DNA from: Pseudomonas sp. Marseille-Q3773
Lineage (GTDB): Bacteria > Pseudomonadota > Gammaproteobacteria > Pseudomonadales > Pseudomonadaceae
Direction of reading: 5' to 3'
DNA length: 64,000 nucleotides
Assembly (NCBI RefSeq): GCF_916618955.1
Contig: NZ_OU745390.1
Span: forward strand, 2,542,001 to 2,606,000
Shown: piece after piece, positions 56,636 through 64,000 of the stretch
How positions within the stretch are numbered: the first letter of the stretch is position 1
How the letters are laid out: every line of letters begins with the position of its first letter
The notes under the pieces: model-generated
Database searches by the model: none
Told to the model about the DNA's origin: nothing
What the model saw: the letters and a program-made list of their open reading frames with translations, nothing else
Position numbers and translations under genes: made by a program

Positions 56636-57808
56636 ATGAGACCTTTTTCCAACACCCATCGCCGGGCCCTGCTCGCCGGCCTGGGTCTGCTCGGCCTGGG
56701 CTGCCTGCTGGCCTGGGCGACCCCGCCCTACGCTGCACCACCGCCGAGCACGGTCGCCGTGACCCGCGCCGACATCGAAAGCAGCGTCACCGCACTCGGC
56801 ACCCTGCAGCCAAGACGCTACGTGGATGTCGGTGCCCAGGCGTCCGGGCAGATCCACACCCTGCACGTCGAAGTCGGCGACACCGTACGCAAAGGCCAGC
56901 TGCTGGTCGAGATCGACCCTTCGACCCAGCAGGCCCGGCTGGATGCCGGCCGCTACTCGATCGACAACCTCAAGGCCCAGCTTGCCGAGCAACGCGCGCA
57001 GTTCCAACTGGCGCGGCAGCAGCTCAAGCGCCAACGTGACCTGGCCGCTGCCGGCGCCACCCGTGACGAGGACGTGCAAACCGCCACTGCCCAGCTCAAC
57101 GTCACCCAGGCACGCATCGACATGTTCCAGGCGCAGATTCGCCAGGCCCAGGCCAGCTTGCGCAGCGACGAGGCCGAGCTGGGCTACACCCGCATCTATG
57201 CGCCGATGGACGGTACCGTGGTCGCGGTGGATGCCCGCGAGGGGCAGACCCTCAACGCCCAACAGCAGACCCCGTTGATCCTGCGCATCGCCAGGCTCTC
57301 GCCAATGACAGTATGGGCACAGGTATCGGAAGCCGACATCGGCAAGGTCAAGCCCGGCATGACCGCCTACTTCACCACGCTGGCCGGTGGCAAGCGCCGC
57401 TGGACCAGCACCGTGCGCCAGGTGCTGCCGGTGCCACCCAAACCCCTGGAGCAGGCCAGCCAGGGCGGCGGCAGCCCGGCCAGCGTCAGCAACGGCAGCG
57501 CTGGAAACCAGGTGGTGCAGTACAGCGTGTTGCTGGACGTCGACAACCCGGACGGTGCGCTGATGGCCGAGATGACCACCCAGGTGTTCTTCGTCGCCGG
57601 CAAGGCCAGCCAGGTGCTGACCGTGCCACGGGCTGCACTGGACGACGCGGATGGCCTACACCTCGCGCGTGTGCTGACTCGCGACGGCAAGGTCGAACAA
57701 CGCCAGGTTCGCACCGGCCTCAGTGACCGCCTGCGGGTGCAGGTACTCGACGGCCTCAATGAAGGCGAACGCCTGGTCATCGGCGCCCCTGGCGTCAGCG
57801 GAGGCTGA
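56636..57808 (+). CDS. pvdR: efflux periplasmic adaptor PvdR
   Basis: A 390-residue membrane-fusion protein of the MacA type. N-terminal anchor LLAGLGLLGLGCLLAWA (about 12-28), barrel-sandwich/lipoyl half motifs (ALGTLQPRRYVDVGAQASGQIHTLHVEVGDTVRKGQ), a coiled-coil hairpin (LAEQRAQFQLARQQLKRQRDLA), and the rest of the barrel domains. The start ATG 56636 follows GGAAG; a GTG two codons upstream is possible. It joins PvdT and OpmQ in the PvdRT-OpmQ pump, which recycles pyoverdine from the periplasm and secretes it in related species. The pvdT start is adjacent (no gap). Confidence 0.9.
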   Translation: MRPFSNTHRRALLAGLGLLGLGCLLAWATPPYAAPPPSTVAVTRADIESSVTALGTLQPRRYVDVGAQASGQIHTLHVEVGDTVRKGQLLVEIDPSTQQARLDAGRYSIDNLKAQLAEQRAQFQLARQQLKRQRDLAAAGATRDEDVQTATAQLNVTQARIDMFQAQIRQAQASLRSDEAELGYTRIYAPMDGTVVAVDAREGQTLNAQQQTPLILRIARLSPMTVWAQVSEADIGKVKPGMTAYFTTLAGGKRRWTSTVRQVLPVPPKPLEQASQGGGSPASVSNGSAGNQVVQYSVLLDVDNPDGALMAEMTTQVFFVAGKASQVLTVPRAALDDADGLHLARVLTRDGKVEQRQVRTGLSDRLRVQVLDGLNEGERLVIGAPGVSGG

Positions 57809-59773
57809 ATGAGCACCCCCCTGATCGAACTGGTCGACATCCGTAAATCCTTTGGCGGCGTCGGCTCCCCCAAGGTCGAAATCCTGCATGGCATCAGCCT
57901 GCGCATCCACCCCGGCGAGTTTGTCGCCATCGTCGGCGCGTCCGGTTCAGGCAAGTCGACGCTGATGAACATCCTCGGCTGCCTCGACCGCCCTACCTCC
58001 GGCTGCTACCGCTTCGCCGGCAAGGACGTGGCCGAGCTGGGCAGTGACGAGCTGGCCTGGCTGCGCCGCGAGGCGTTTGGCTTCGTGTTCCAGGGCTACC
58101 ACCTGATCCCCTCCGGCTCGGCCCGGGAAAACGTCGAAATGCCGGCCATCTATGCCGGCATCGCTGCCAGCGAACGCCACGCCCGCGCCAGCGCCCTGCT
58201 CGGTCGCCTGGGCCTGGCCAGCCGCGCCGGCAACCGCCCGCAGCAGTTGTCTGGCGGCCAGCAGCAGCGGGTATCGATCGCCCGGGCCTTGATGAACGGC
58301 GGCCATATCATCCTCGCCGACGAACCCACCGGCGCGCTCGACAGCCACAGCGGCAGCGAGGTGATGGCGTTGCTCGACGAGCTGGCCAGCCAGGGCCACG
58401 TGATCATCCTGATCACCCATGACCGCAACGTGGCAGCGCGGGCGCAGCGGGTGATCGAGATTCGCGACGGTATGGTCATCAGCGATTCGGCCACCGGGCA
58501 GCCATCGGTCGACCCTGGCCGAGGGCTGCAGGCCGACCAGTTGCGTCAGCATCTGGACCGCGGCGCGGCCTTGCGCGGGGCGTGGCAAGGCGAACTGCGC
58601 GAAGCGCTGCAGGCCGCCTGGCGGGTGATGTGGGTCAACCGCTTCCGCACCGCCCTGACCCTGCTGGGTATCGTCATCGGTGTTGCCTCGGTGGTGGTGA
58701 TGCTGGCCGTGGGCGAAGGCAGCAAACGCCAGGTCATGGCGCAGATGGCCGCCTTCGGCTCGAACATCCTCTACCTCAATGGCAAACCGGCGAGCCTTGG
58801 CGAACAGGCCGGCACCATCACCCTCGACGACGTCGCCGCCATCGGCCAGTTGCCGCAGGTCCGGCACGTGATGCCGGTGCTCGGGGAAAAGATGATGGTG
58901 CGTTACGGCAACCACAGCCAGCGGTTCTACGTGGGTGGCAACAACAGCCGCTTCCCCGAGATTTTCAACTGGCCGGCGGTACACGGCAGCTTCTACAGCG
59001 AAACCGATGAAGCCAGCGCCGCAGCAGTGGCGGTGATCGGCCAGAAAGTGCGGGAACAGATGCTCGACCCAGGGCGCGACCCGCTGGGGCAATACCTGCT
59101 GATCGGCAATGTACCGTTCCAGGTGGTCGGTATCCTGGCCGGCAAGGGTGCCAGCTCCGGCGACCAGGATAGCGACGGGCGCATCGTGGTGCCCTACTCC
59201 GCGGCGGCCATCCGCCTGTTTGGCCAGCGCGACCCGGACTACATCGCCGTCGCCGCGCTCGACTCCACGCGGGTCGACGAGACCGAAGCGGCCATCGACC
59301 AGCTGCTGCGCCAGCGTCACAACGGGCGCCAGGACTTCGAGCTGACCAACGATGCCGCGCTGATCCAGGCCGAAGCGCGCACGCAGAACAGCCTGTCGCT
59401 GATGCTAGGGGCGATTGCTGCGATTTCGCTGCTGGTCGGCGGCATCGGGGTGATGAACATCATGCTGATGACCGTGCGCGAGCGCACCCGCGAAATCGGT
59501 ATCCGCATGGCTACCGGCGCCCGCCAGCGCGACATCCTGCGGCAATTTCTCAGCGAGGCGGTGATGCTGTCGATGGTCGGCGGCCTGGCCGGCATCGTCC
59601 TGGCCCTGGCCATCGGCGCCGGCCTGATGCTGGCTGAGGTAGCGGTGGCCTTCGCCCTGCCGGCCATGCTCGGCGCCTTCGCCTGCGCCGTGGTTACCGG
59701 CATCGTGTTCGGCTTCATGCCAGCGCGCAAGGCCGCCCGCCTCGATCCGGTCAAAGCCCTTACCAGTGAATAA
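57809..59773 (+). CDS. pvdT: PvdT, MacB-type ABC exporter (ATPase plus permease)
   Basis: A 654-residue protein. Walker [10 protein letters not shown] (about 45-53), signature [15 protein letters not shown], Walker [13 protein letters not shown], then a fused permease with four membrane helices ([21 protein letters not shown] near residue 283; the last three at the C-terminus, e.g. [22 protein letters not shown]) and a large MacB periplasmic domain. The ATP-driven partner of PvdR and OpmQ. Normal length for MacB. Confidence 0.93.
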   Translation: MSTPLIELVDIRKSFGGVGSPKVEILHGISLRIHPGEFVAIVGASGSGKSTLMNILGCLDRPTSGCYRFAGKDVAELGSDELAWLRREAFGFVFQGYHLIPSGSARENVEMPAIYAGIAASERHARASALLGRLGLASRAGNRPQQLSGGQQQRVSIARALMNGGHIILADEPTGALDSHSGSEVMALLDELASQGHVIILITHDRNVAARAQRVIEIRDGMVISDSATGQPSVDPGRGLQADQLRQHLDRGAALRGAWQGELREALQAAWRVMWVNRFRTALTLLGIVIGVASVVVMLAVGEGSKRQVMAQMAAFGSNILYLNGKPASLGEQAGTITLDDVAAIGQLPQVRHVMPVLGEKMMVRYGNHSQRFYVGGNNSRFPEIFNWPAVHGSFYSETDEASAAAVAVIGQKVREQMLDPGRDPLGQYLLIGNVPFQVVGILAGKGASSGDQDSDGRIVVPYSAAAIRLFGQRDPDYIAVAALDSTRVDETEAAIDQLLRQRHNGRQDFELTNDAALIQAEARTQNSLSLMLGAIAAISLLVGGIGVMNIMLMTVRERTREIGIRMATGARQRDILRQFLSEAVMLSMVGGLAGIVLALAIGAGLMLAEVAVAFALPAMLGAFACAVVTGIVFGFMPARKAARLDPVKALTSE

Positions 59774-59776
59774 GCC

Positions 59777-61180
59777 ATGACTCTGTCCAGCCGCATCGGC
59801 CTGCTGACCCTGTGCGTCAGCCTGGCCGCCTGCACCACGCCGCCCACACCCACCAACGGCATTGCCGCGCCGCTCGCCTGGCAGGGCGCAGCCGCGTCGA
59901 CGTCGGTACAACGGCCGACGACACGATGGTGGCATGCCTTCGCCAGCCGCGAACTGGACCGCCTGGTGCAGCATGCCCTGCACAATGCCCACGACCTGGC
60001 CGCCGCCACGGCGCGGGTGCGGCAGGCCCGGGCCCGCGCAGTCATCGCCGGCGCGCCATTGCTGCCCGAGCTGAAGCTGGGCCTGGACGGCAGCCGCCAA
60101 CGCCTGTTGCACGGCGAGGGCAACGACCAGCTTGATGTCAGCCGCAACGAACCGACCAGCACTTCATTCGACGTGCAGCTCAGCGCCAGCTACGAAATCG
60201 ACTTCTGGGGCGGCCTGCGGGCGACGCGCGAAAATGCCCTGTACAGCCTCGATGCCAGCCGTTTCGACCGTCAGACTGTCGAGCTGACCTTGGTCAGTGC
60301 CGTGGCCGACAGTTATCTCCAGGGGCTGGCCCTGGAAGAACAATTGCGTATCGCCCGCTTGAACCTGCGCAATGCCGAGGAGGTGCTGGGCCTGGTCGAA
60401 GCGCGCCAGCGCAACGGGGCCGCCACGCGTCTGGAGCTGGCCCAGCAGCGTAGCCTGGTGGCCGCGCAGCAACGTCAGTTGCCGTTGCTGGAACAGCAGT
60501 GGCAAGACAGCCGGGTCACCCTGGCGACCCTGCTCGGTGAACCGGTGCAGTCGCTGCCGAGCAGCCAGGAAGCGATCGCCAGCCTGCAGTGGCCTGCCAT
60601 CGGCAGCGGCGTGCCCAGCGAACTGCTCACCCGGCGACCAGACATTGCCGCTGCCGAAGCGCGTCTGGCCGCTGCCAGCGCCAATGTGCAAGTCGCCCGC
60701 GCGGCCATGCTGCCCAAGCTCACCCTCGGCGCCAACCTGGGGGCGGGTGCCGATACGTTCGCCCACCTGTTCGACAGCGCCTACTACACCCTCAGCAGCG
60801 GCTTGATTGCGCCGGTGTTCAACCATGGCCGGCTGCGTGCCGCACGTGAGCTGGCCGAAGCCGAGCAGGCGGAATTGCTGGAGACCTACCGCAGCAGCAT
60901 CCTGGCCGCTTTTGCCGATGTCGAGAAGGCGCTCAATGCGATCGCTGGCGTGGATCGCCAGCGCCAGTGGCAGGATGAAGAGGTGGAGCAGGCACGGCTG
61001 GCCTTCGAGCTGGCGCAACGGCGCTATGGCGCAGGCGCGGAGACCTTGTTGAGCGTGCTGGAAACCCAGCGCACCTGGTATGTGGCGCAGGACCAGCAGG
61101 CGCAACTGCGCCTCGCCCGGTTGCAGGGCAGCGTGGCGTTGTACAAGGCCTTGGGTGGGGGGTGGGGCGCCAACCCGTAG
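59777..61180 (+). CDS. opmQ: OpmQ-type outer-membrane efflux lipoprotein
   Basis: A 467-residue outer-membrane factor of the TolC/NodT family. Lipobox LAAC (Cys19). Repeated helical hairpin pattern: DLAAATARVRQARARAVIAGAPLLPEL, RLELAQQRSLVAAQQRQLPLLEQQ, LLTRRPDIAAAEARLAAASANVQVARAAMLPKL and the late hairpin half. It starts 4 bases after the pvdT stop. Third component of PvdRT-OpmQ. Confidence 0.92.
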   Translation: MTLSSRIGLLTLCVSLAACTTPPTPTNGIAAPLAWQGAAASTSVQRPTTRWWHAFASRELDRLVQHALHNAHDLAAATARVRQARARAVIAGAPLLPELKLGLDGSRQRLLHGEGNDQLDVSRNEPTSTSFDVQLSASYEIDFWGGLRATRENALYSLDASRFDRQTVELTLVSAVADSYLQGLALEEQLRIARLNLRNAEEVLGLVEARQRNGAATRLELAQQRSLVAAQQRQLPLLEQQWQDSRVTLATLLGEPVQSLPSSQEAIASLQWPAIGSGVPSELLTRRPDIAAAEARLAAASANVQVARAAMLPKLTLGANLGAGADTFAHLFDSAYYTLSSGLIAPVFNHGRLRAARELAEAEQAELLETYRSSILAAFADVEKALNAIAGVDRQRQWQDEEVEQARLAFELAQRRYGAGAETLLSVLETQRTWYVAQDQQAQLRLARLQGSVALYKALGGGWGANP

Positions 61181-61198
61181 GGCTGGCACAGGCAGCGG

Positions 61199-62809
61199 CT
61201 AGCTCTGCACCTTCAGGTTGCGCGCATACCACGGTCGCTGCGGCACCCTGGGCTGCAACTTGTCGAACAGGCCGTCATCGCTATAGATGATGCGCAATGC
61301 CAGCTTCATCGTTTCCGGGTCCATCTCCACGCTGCGCCCTGGCCGCAGACCCGGCACCGTCGAGCAACCATGGGTATCCGGCCCCAGCCACGGGTCCGCC
61401 ACGTCCACCCAACGCCCGGGGGCGAACCACGGCACACCGTTGACCTGCAGGCGCCGCACCTCGCCGGGGTGCAGCCGTTCGTGGGCGTGGAACCAATCCT
61501 CGATGCGGTCGTCGATCCAGCCATGAAAGCGCCAGAACACCGGGTTCACATGGGAGGAGAACGGGTCGCCAAGGAAATCATTCTGTGCAGCGAACCAACG
61601 CTCGGCAAAATCATCCGGCGTGCGCGCCGTGGGCACAGGCATGCCATTGGCAGGGTCACGCGGCACCGATGCCCAGCGCATGTGCAACCAGTCGTGCAGG
61701 CCCAGTTCCAGTTCCGAGCCGAACTGCCCCAAGGTCAGCGTACTCAGGTATTCCGGGTCGCTATAGCGCGACTCCCAGACCTGGAAATTGCCGTGGAAGG
61801 TATCCGCGGCCTTGATGTCGCGCACCCACTGGCTGTACGCCGCGTCATCGCTGGCCAGCCAGGTCGGCGGCAGGGCGTTGCCGTCATGGTTGTCGAAGTA
61901 CCGGGCGAAGCCGACGCGGTCGCGCTCCAGTTCCGGCTGCGGCAGCGGGAAGCGCGGCCAGGAAGGCAGGTCTTGCAACGCACGGGCGCTGCCCAGCATA
62001 TGCCGGTGCATGAACAGGAAGTCCTCGCCCGAGCCATTGCGGTCCTTGTGCCGCCCCCGCGCATCGCGCTCGCGGTCACGCGGCCCGGGTTGCCAGCCCA
62101 GGCCACGCAGGGCCGCCTGCTTGTCCTTGGCCAGCTTGTGCCATTTGTCCCGCGCGGCGTGCCACAGCTGGTGGAACAGGCGATGCTCCGGAGCGACCAG
62201 CCAGGCCAGCAGTTGTGGGTTCAGCGGGGTCCGTTCGCGGGCTTCCGGGAAGGTGCGTTTCAAGGCCACGAACTGGTTATCCTGCAGTGGCAACGACAAC
62301 GCCCGGTCGAGGCAGGCAATGCGCCCATTGAGGGTGGCTGGCCCGGCGTTGCCGAAGCGGCCCCATACCTCGTCGAGCACGACATGGCATTCATAGCGCG
62401 CCTGGGATGAAAACAGCCGCCAGCGCAAGGTGCCCGGTTTCTCCGCCAGCAAGTCGCCGACCACGCGGTAGCGCGGTTCCGCCTCCGCACGCAGGCGCTC
62501 GGCGGTATCCAGATAACCGCGCAGGGCGCGGCCATTGCCTGCAACGTCAAGAAATAGCTCCAGGTCGCCCGCCGGCAAGCCCTGCAGGCCCGCCTCCTCG
62601 CCCAGCAGGGTCAAGCGCCAGACGCCGCGCAGGGTATCGCCCAGCTGCTGCAGGCCGGTATCGGCCAACTCGACGACGGCCTCGCCAGGCGTCTCCGGAA
62701 ATTCCTCGACGGCACTCTGCCGCTGCTGATACAGCGTACCCACCGCAGCGGGCACCACCACGCCCGTCAATGCCACACCGGCGATGAAACCGCGTCGCGA
62801 AATCGTCAT
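61199..62809 (-). CDS. pvdP: tyrosinase-like pyoverdine maturation enzyme PvdP
   Basis: A 536-residue periplasmic enzyme. The Tat signal is SRRGFIAG (residues 4-11) at the N-terminus, so ATG 62809 is the start. The copper-binding His are spread over HRLFHQLWHAARDKWHK, LFMHRHMLGSA, LGLHDWLHMRW and FWRFHGWIDDRIEDWFHAHERLH. PvdP oxidises ferribactin's tyrosine toward the chromophore of pyoverdine. The gene is on the minus strand next to opmQ, convergent with it, and divergent from pvdM with a shared control region. Confidence 0.92.
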   Translation of the reverse strand: MTISRRGFIAGVALTGVVVPAAVGTLYQQRQSAVEEFPETPGEAVVELADTGLQQLGDTLRGVWRLTLLGEEAGLQGLPAGDLELFLDVAGNGRALRGYLDTAERLRAEAEPRYRVVGDLLAEKPGTLRWRLFSSQARYECHVVLDEVWGRFGNAGPATLNGRIACLDRALSLPLQDNQFVALKRTFPEARERTPLNPQLLAWLVAPEHRLFHQLWHAARDKWHKLAKDKQAALRGLGWQPGPRDRERDARGRHKDRNGSGEDFLFMHRHMLGSARALQDLPSWPRFPLPQPELERDRVGFARYFDNHDGNALPPTWLASDDAAYSQWVRDIKAADTFHGNFQVWESRYSDPEYLSTLTLGQFGSELELGLHDWLHMRWASVPRDPANGMPVPTARTPDDFAERWFAAQNDFLGDPFSSHVNPVFWRFHGWIDDRIEDWFHAHERLHPGEVRRLQVNGVPWFAPGRWVDVADPWLGPDTHGCSTVPGLRPGRSVEMDPETMKLALRIIYSDDGLFDKLQPRVPQRPWYARNLKVQS

Positions 62810-62862
62810 TGCATACCTGTGCATTCATTGCGGCCATGGAGCACGGCCCGTCCAAGGCTAGA

Positions 62863-62886
62863 ACGTTGCATGGGCGGCGAAATTTA
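62863..62886 (-). promoter_or_regulatory. PvdS iron-starvation box for pvdP
   Basis: On the minus strand TAAAT (62886-62882), 16 bases and CGT (62865-62863). It precedes the pvdP ATG at 62809 by about 54 bases, so the leader would be about 45 bases. Confidence 0.8.
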
Positions 62887-62911
62887 ACCGTGCATGGCCA
62901 ACGGCCGCGGC

Positions 62912-62935
62912 TAAATTTCTGAGCTGCAGCCTCGT
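62912..62935 (+). promoter_or_regulatory. PvdS iron-starvation box for pvdM
   Basis: TAAAT (62912-62916), 16 bases, CGT (62933-62935), 62 bases before the pvdM ATG. It lies 26 bases from the pvdP box, pointing the opposite way. Confidence 0.8.
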
Positions 62936-62996
62936 CCACTGCAGGTAGCGGCGGCCTCTGTGCCCATCCCTCGACGGTGAACCTACTGAGACCAAG

Positions 62997-64000
62997 ATGA
63001 CGACTTCACGCTGGAACAAAGCCCTGTTTATCAGCCTGGCCACTGCGCTTGGCGCTGGCGCCGGGTTTGCTGCCTGGCACTATTTCGCCACGCCCGCGGG
63101 CTATTCCAGAGAGGTGATCCGCCAGGCCAGCGACCTGCAGGAACGCATCCTCTCGTTCGACAGCCATGTGACCCTGCCGCTGACCTTCGGCACCGAAGGC
63201 AGCGAGGCGGACAAGGACGGCGCTGGCCGCTTCGACCTGGCCAAGGCTGCACGCGGGCGGCTGTCCGGCGCCGCCCTGACCATATTCGCCTGGCCCGAAT
63301 CTTGGACCGGCAGCACTGCCCCGCACCGCCCTACCCCGGGCTTCGTCGAAGCCGCCCGGCATACCCAGGAGGTGCGCTACAACGCCATCAGCGCCATGGT
63401 CCGCGACTTCCCGCAACAAGTTGGCATCGCCTACACCCCGCAAGATTTTCGCCGCCTGCACGGCGAGGGCAAGTTCGCGGTGCTGCTCAGCATGCTCAAC
63501 GCCTACGCCCTGGGCGACGACATCGACCAGCTCGACCGCTGGGCCGCACGCGGGGTGCGCATGTTCGGCTTCAGCTATGTGGGCAACAACAGCTGGGCCG
63601 ACTCCTCGCGCCCGTTGCCGTTCTTCAATGACACTGCCGATGCCCTTGGCGGCCTGTCGCCGCTCGGCAAGCGCGCCGTGCAACGGCTGAATGACCTGGG
63701 CGTGATCATCGACGTGTCGCAGATGTCCAGCAAGGCGCTGGCCCAGGCCGTCGCCCTCAGCCGCGCCCCTGTGGTGGCGTCGCATTCGGCGCCACGGGCC
63801 ATGGTCGACATCAGGCGCAACCTCTCCGACAAGGAACTGCAACTGATCAGGGACAGCGGCGGTGTAGTCCAGTTGGTGGCTTTCTCTACCTACCTCAAGC
63901 CGCTGAGCAGCAAGACCCAGGGCAAACTCAACGCATTGCGCGCACGCTACGCCCTGCCGCCACTGGCCGATCTCAACTACGCACTGATGCCGGGCGACCC
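62997..64000 (+). CDS. pvdM: PvdM, dipeptidase-like pyoverdine maturation protein, 5' part (gene runs off the right edge)
   Basis: The first 334 codons. The signal/anchor is NKALFISLATALGAGAGFAAWHYFA (about residues 7-31). The rest is of the membrane (renal) dipeptidase family: RILSFDSHVTLPLTF at the metal site region, LLSMLNAYALGDD, GVRMFGFSYVGNNSWADS, and VIIDVSQMSS, PVVASHSAPRAMVD. The first metal motif, usually HxD, reads HVT, so the site may be altered. Needed for pyoverdine periplasmic maturation in fluorescent pseudomonads. The remaining C-terminus is outside. Confidence 0.88.
   Translation, partial: MTTSRWNKALFISLATALGAGAGFAAWHYFATPAGYSREVIRQASDLQERILSFDSHVTLPLTFGTEGSEADKDGAGRFDLAKAARGRLSGAALTIFAWPESWTGSTAPHRPTPGFVEAARHTQEVRYNAISAMVRDFPQQVGIAYTPQDFRRLHGEGKFAVLLSMLNAYALGDDIDQLDRWAARGVRMFGFSYVGNNSWADSSRPLPFFNDTADALGGLSPLGKRAVQRLNDLGVIIDVSQMSSKALAQAVALSRAPVVASHSAPRAMVDIRRNLSDKELQLIRDSGGVVQLVAFSTYLKPLSSKTQGKLNALRARYALPPLADLNYALMPGD

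Overview
The window reads as chromosomal DNA of a fluorescent Pseudomonas, most likely of the P. putida group. The reasons are the high GC content, the P. putida-type REP sequences found as inverted pairs at about 19.3 and 44.5 kb, the sdhCDAB-sucAB-lpdG-sucCD cluster divergent from gltA, the gpsA/.../fabA-fabB block with a PA1611-like hybrid kinase, and a pyoverdine maturation and export block at the right end. Species and orthologue names come from recognising the proteins and remembering related genomes; no database was searched.

Layout. 0-1 kb: the 5' end of an AI-2E-type transporter gene and a DUF4892 gene. 1.2-7.8 kb: an accessory-looking block in which two related large Ig-like proteins of unknown function flank an autotransporter. 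7.7-12.1 kb: two alpha/beta hydrolases with the decayed start of a third copy between them, an unknown protein, and the gpsA-DUF4389-sixA operon. 12.3-19.2 kb: a TonB receptor, a periplasmic-binding-like protein and a hybrid histidine kinase with overlapping ends, then fabA-fabB. 19.4-26.4 kb: amidohydrolase, pirin, dienelactone hydrolase, htpG, two thioesterases, a small lipoprotein and a DUF599 membrane protein. 26.6-30 kb: brnQ and an unassigned three-gene cluster (HEAT-like, cupin-like and a 64-residue protein).

30-43 kb is the TCA cycle region: sucD, sucC, lpdG, sucB, sucA, sdhB, sdhA, sdhD and sdhC on the minus strand and gltA on the plus strand, with clear sigma-70 promoters facing apart in the sdhC-gltA gap. 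A complete IS4-family element (43067-44495, 18-bp terminal repeats, 10-bp target duplication) sits inside the gltA terminator and carries its own terminator just before the transposase start codon. 44.6-50 kb holds a START-domain protein, a YkgJ-type cysteine protein, an exported Ala/Lys-rich protein, a MocR-type regulator, and an operon of a solute-binding protein and two lipoproteins. 49.9-53.8 kb holds etfB-etfA and divergent etf-QO, the latter with a PsrA-type operator next to a near-consensus promoter. An MFS transporter and a degenerate receiver protein follow.

55.9-64 kb is the iron and pyoverdine region: a FecI/FpvI-like ECF sigma gene with a Fur-box-like site, the pvdRT-opmQ-like exporter, and divergent pvdP and pvdM (cut by the window end). 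Three sequences match the PvdS iron-starvation box TAAAT-N16-CGT, upstream of pvdR, pvdP and pvdM. Together these suggest iron-controlled periplasmic maturation and recycling or secretion of pyoverdine.

Best candidates for new biology are the Ig-like/autotransporter block (1.2-7.8 kb), the HEAT/cupin/small-protein cluster (28.2-29.9 kb) and the receptor-binding protein-kinase operon (12.3-17.3 kb). I saw no tRNA, rRNA, CRISPR array or recognised riboswitch.
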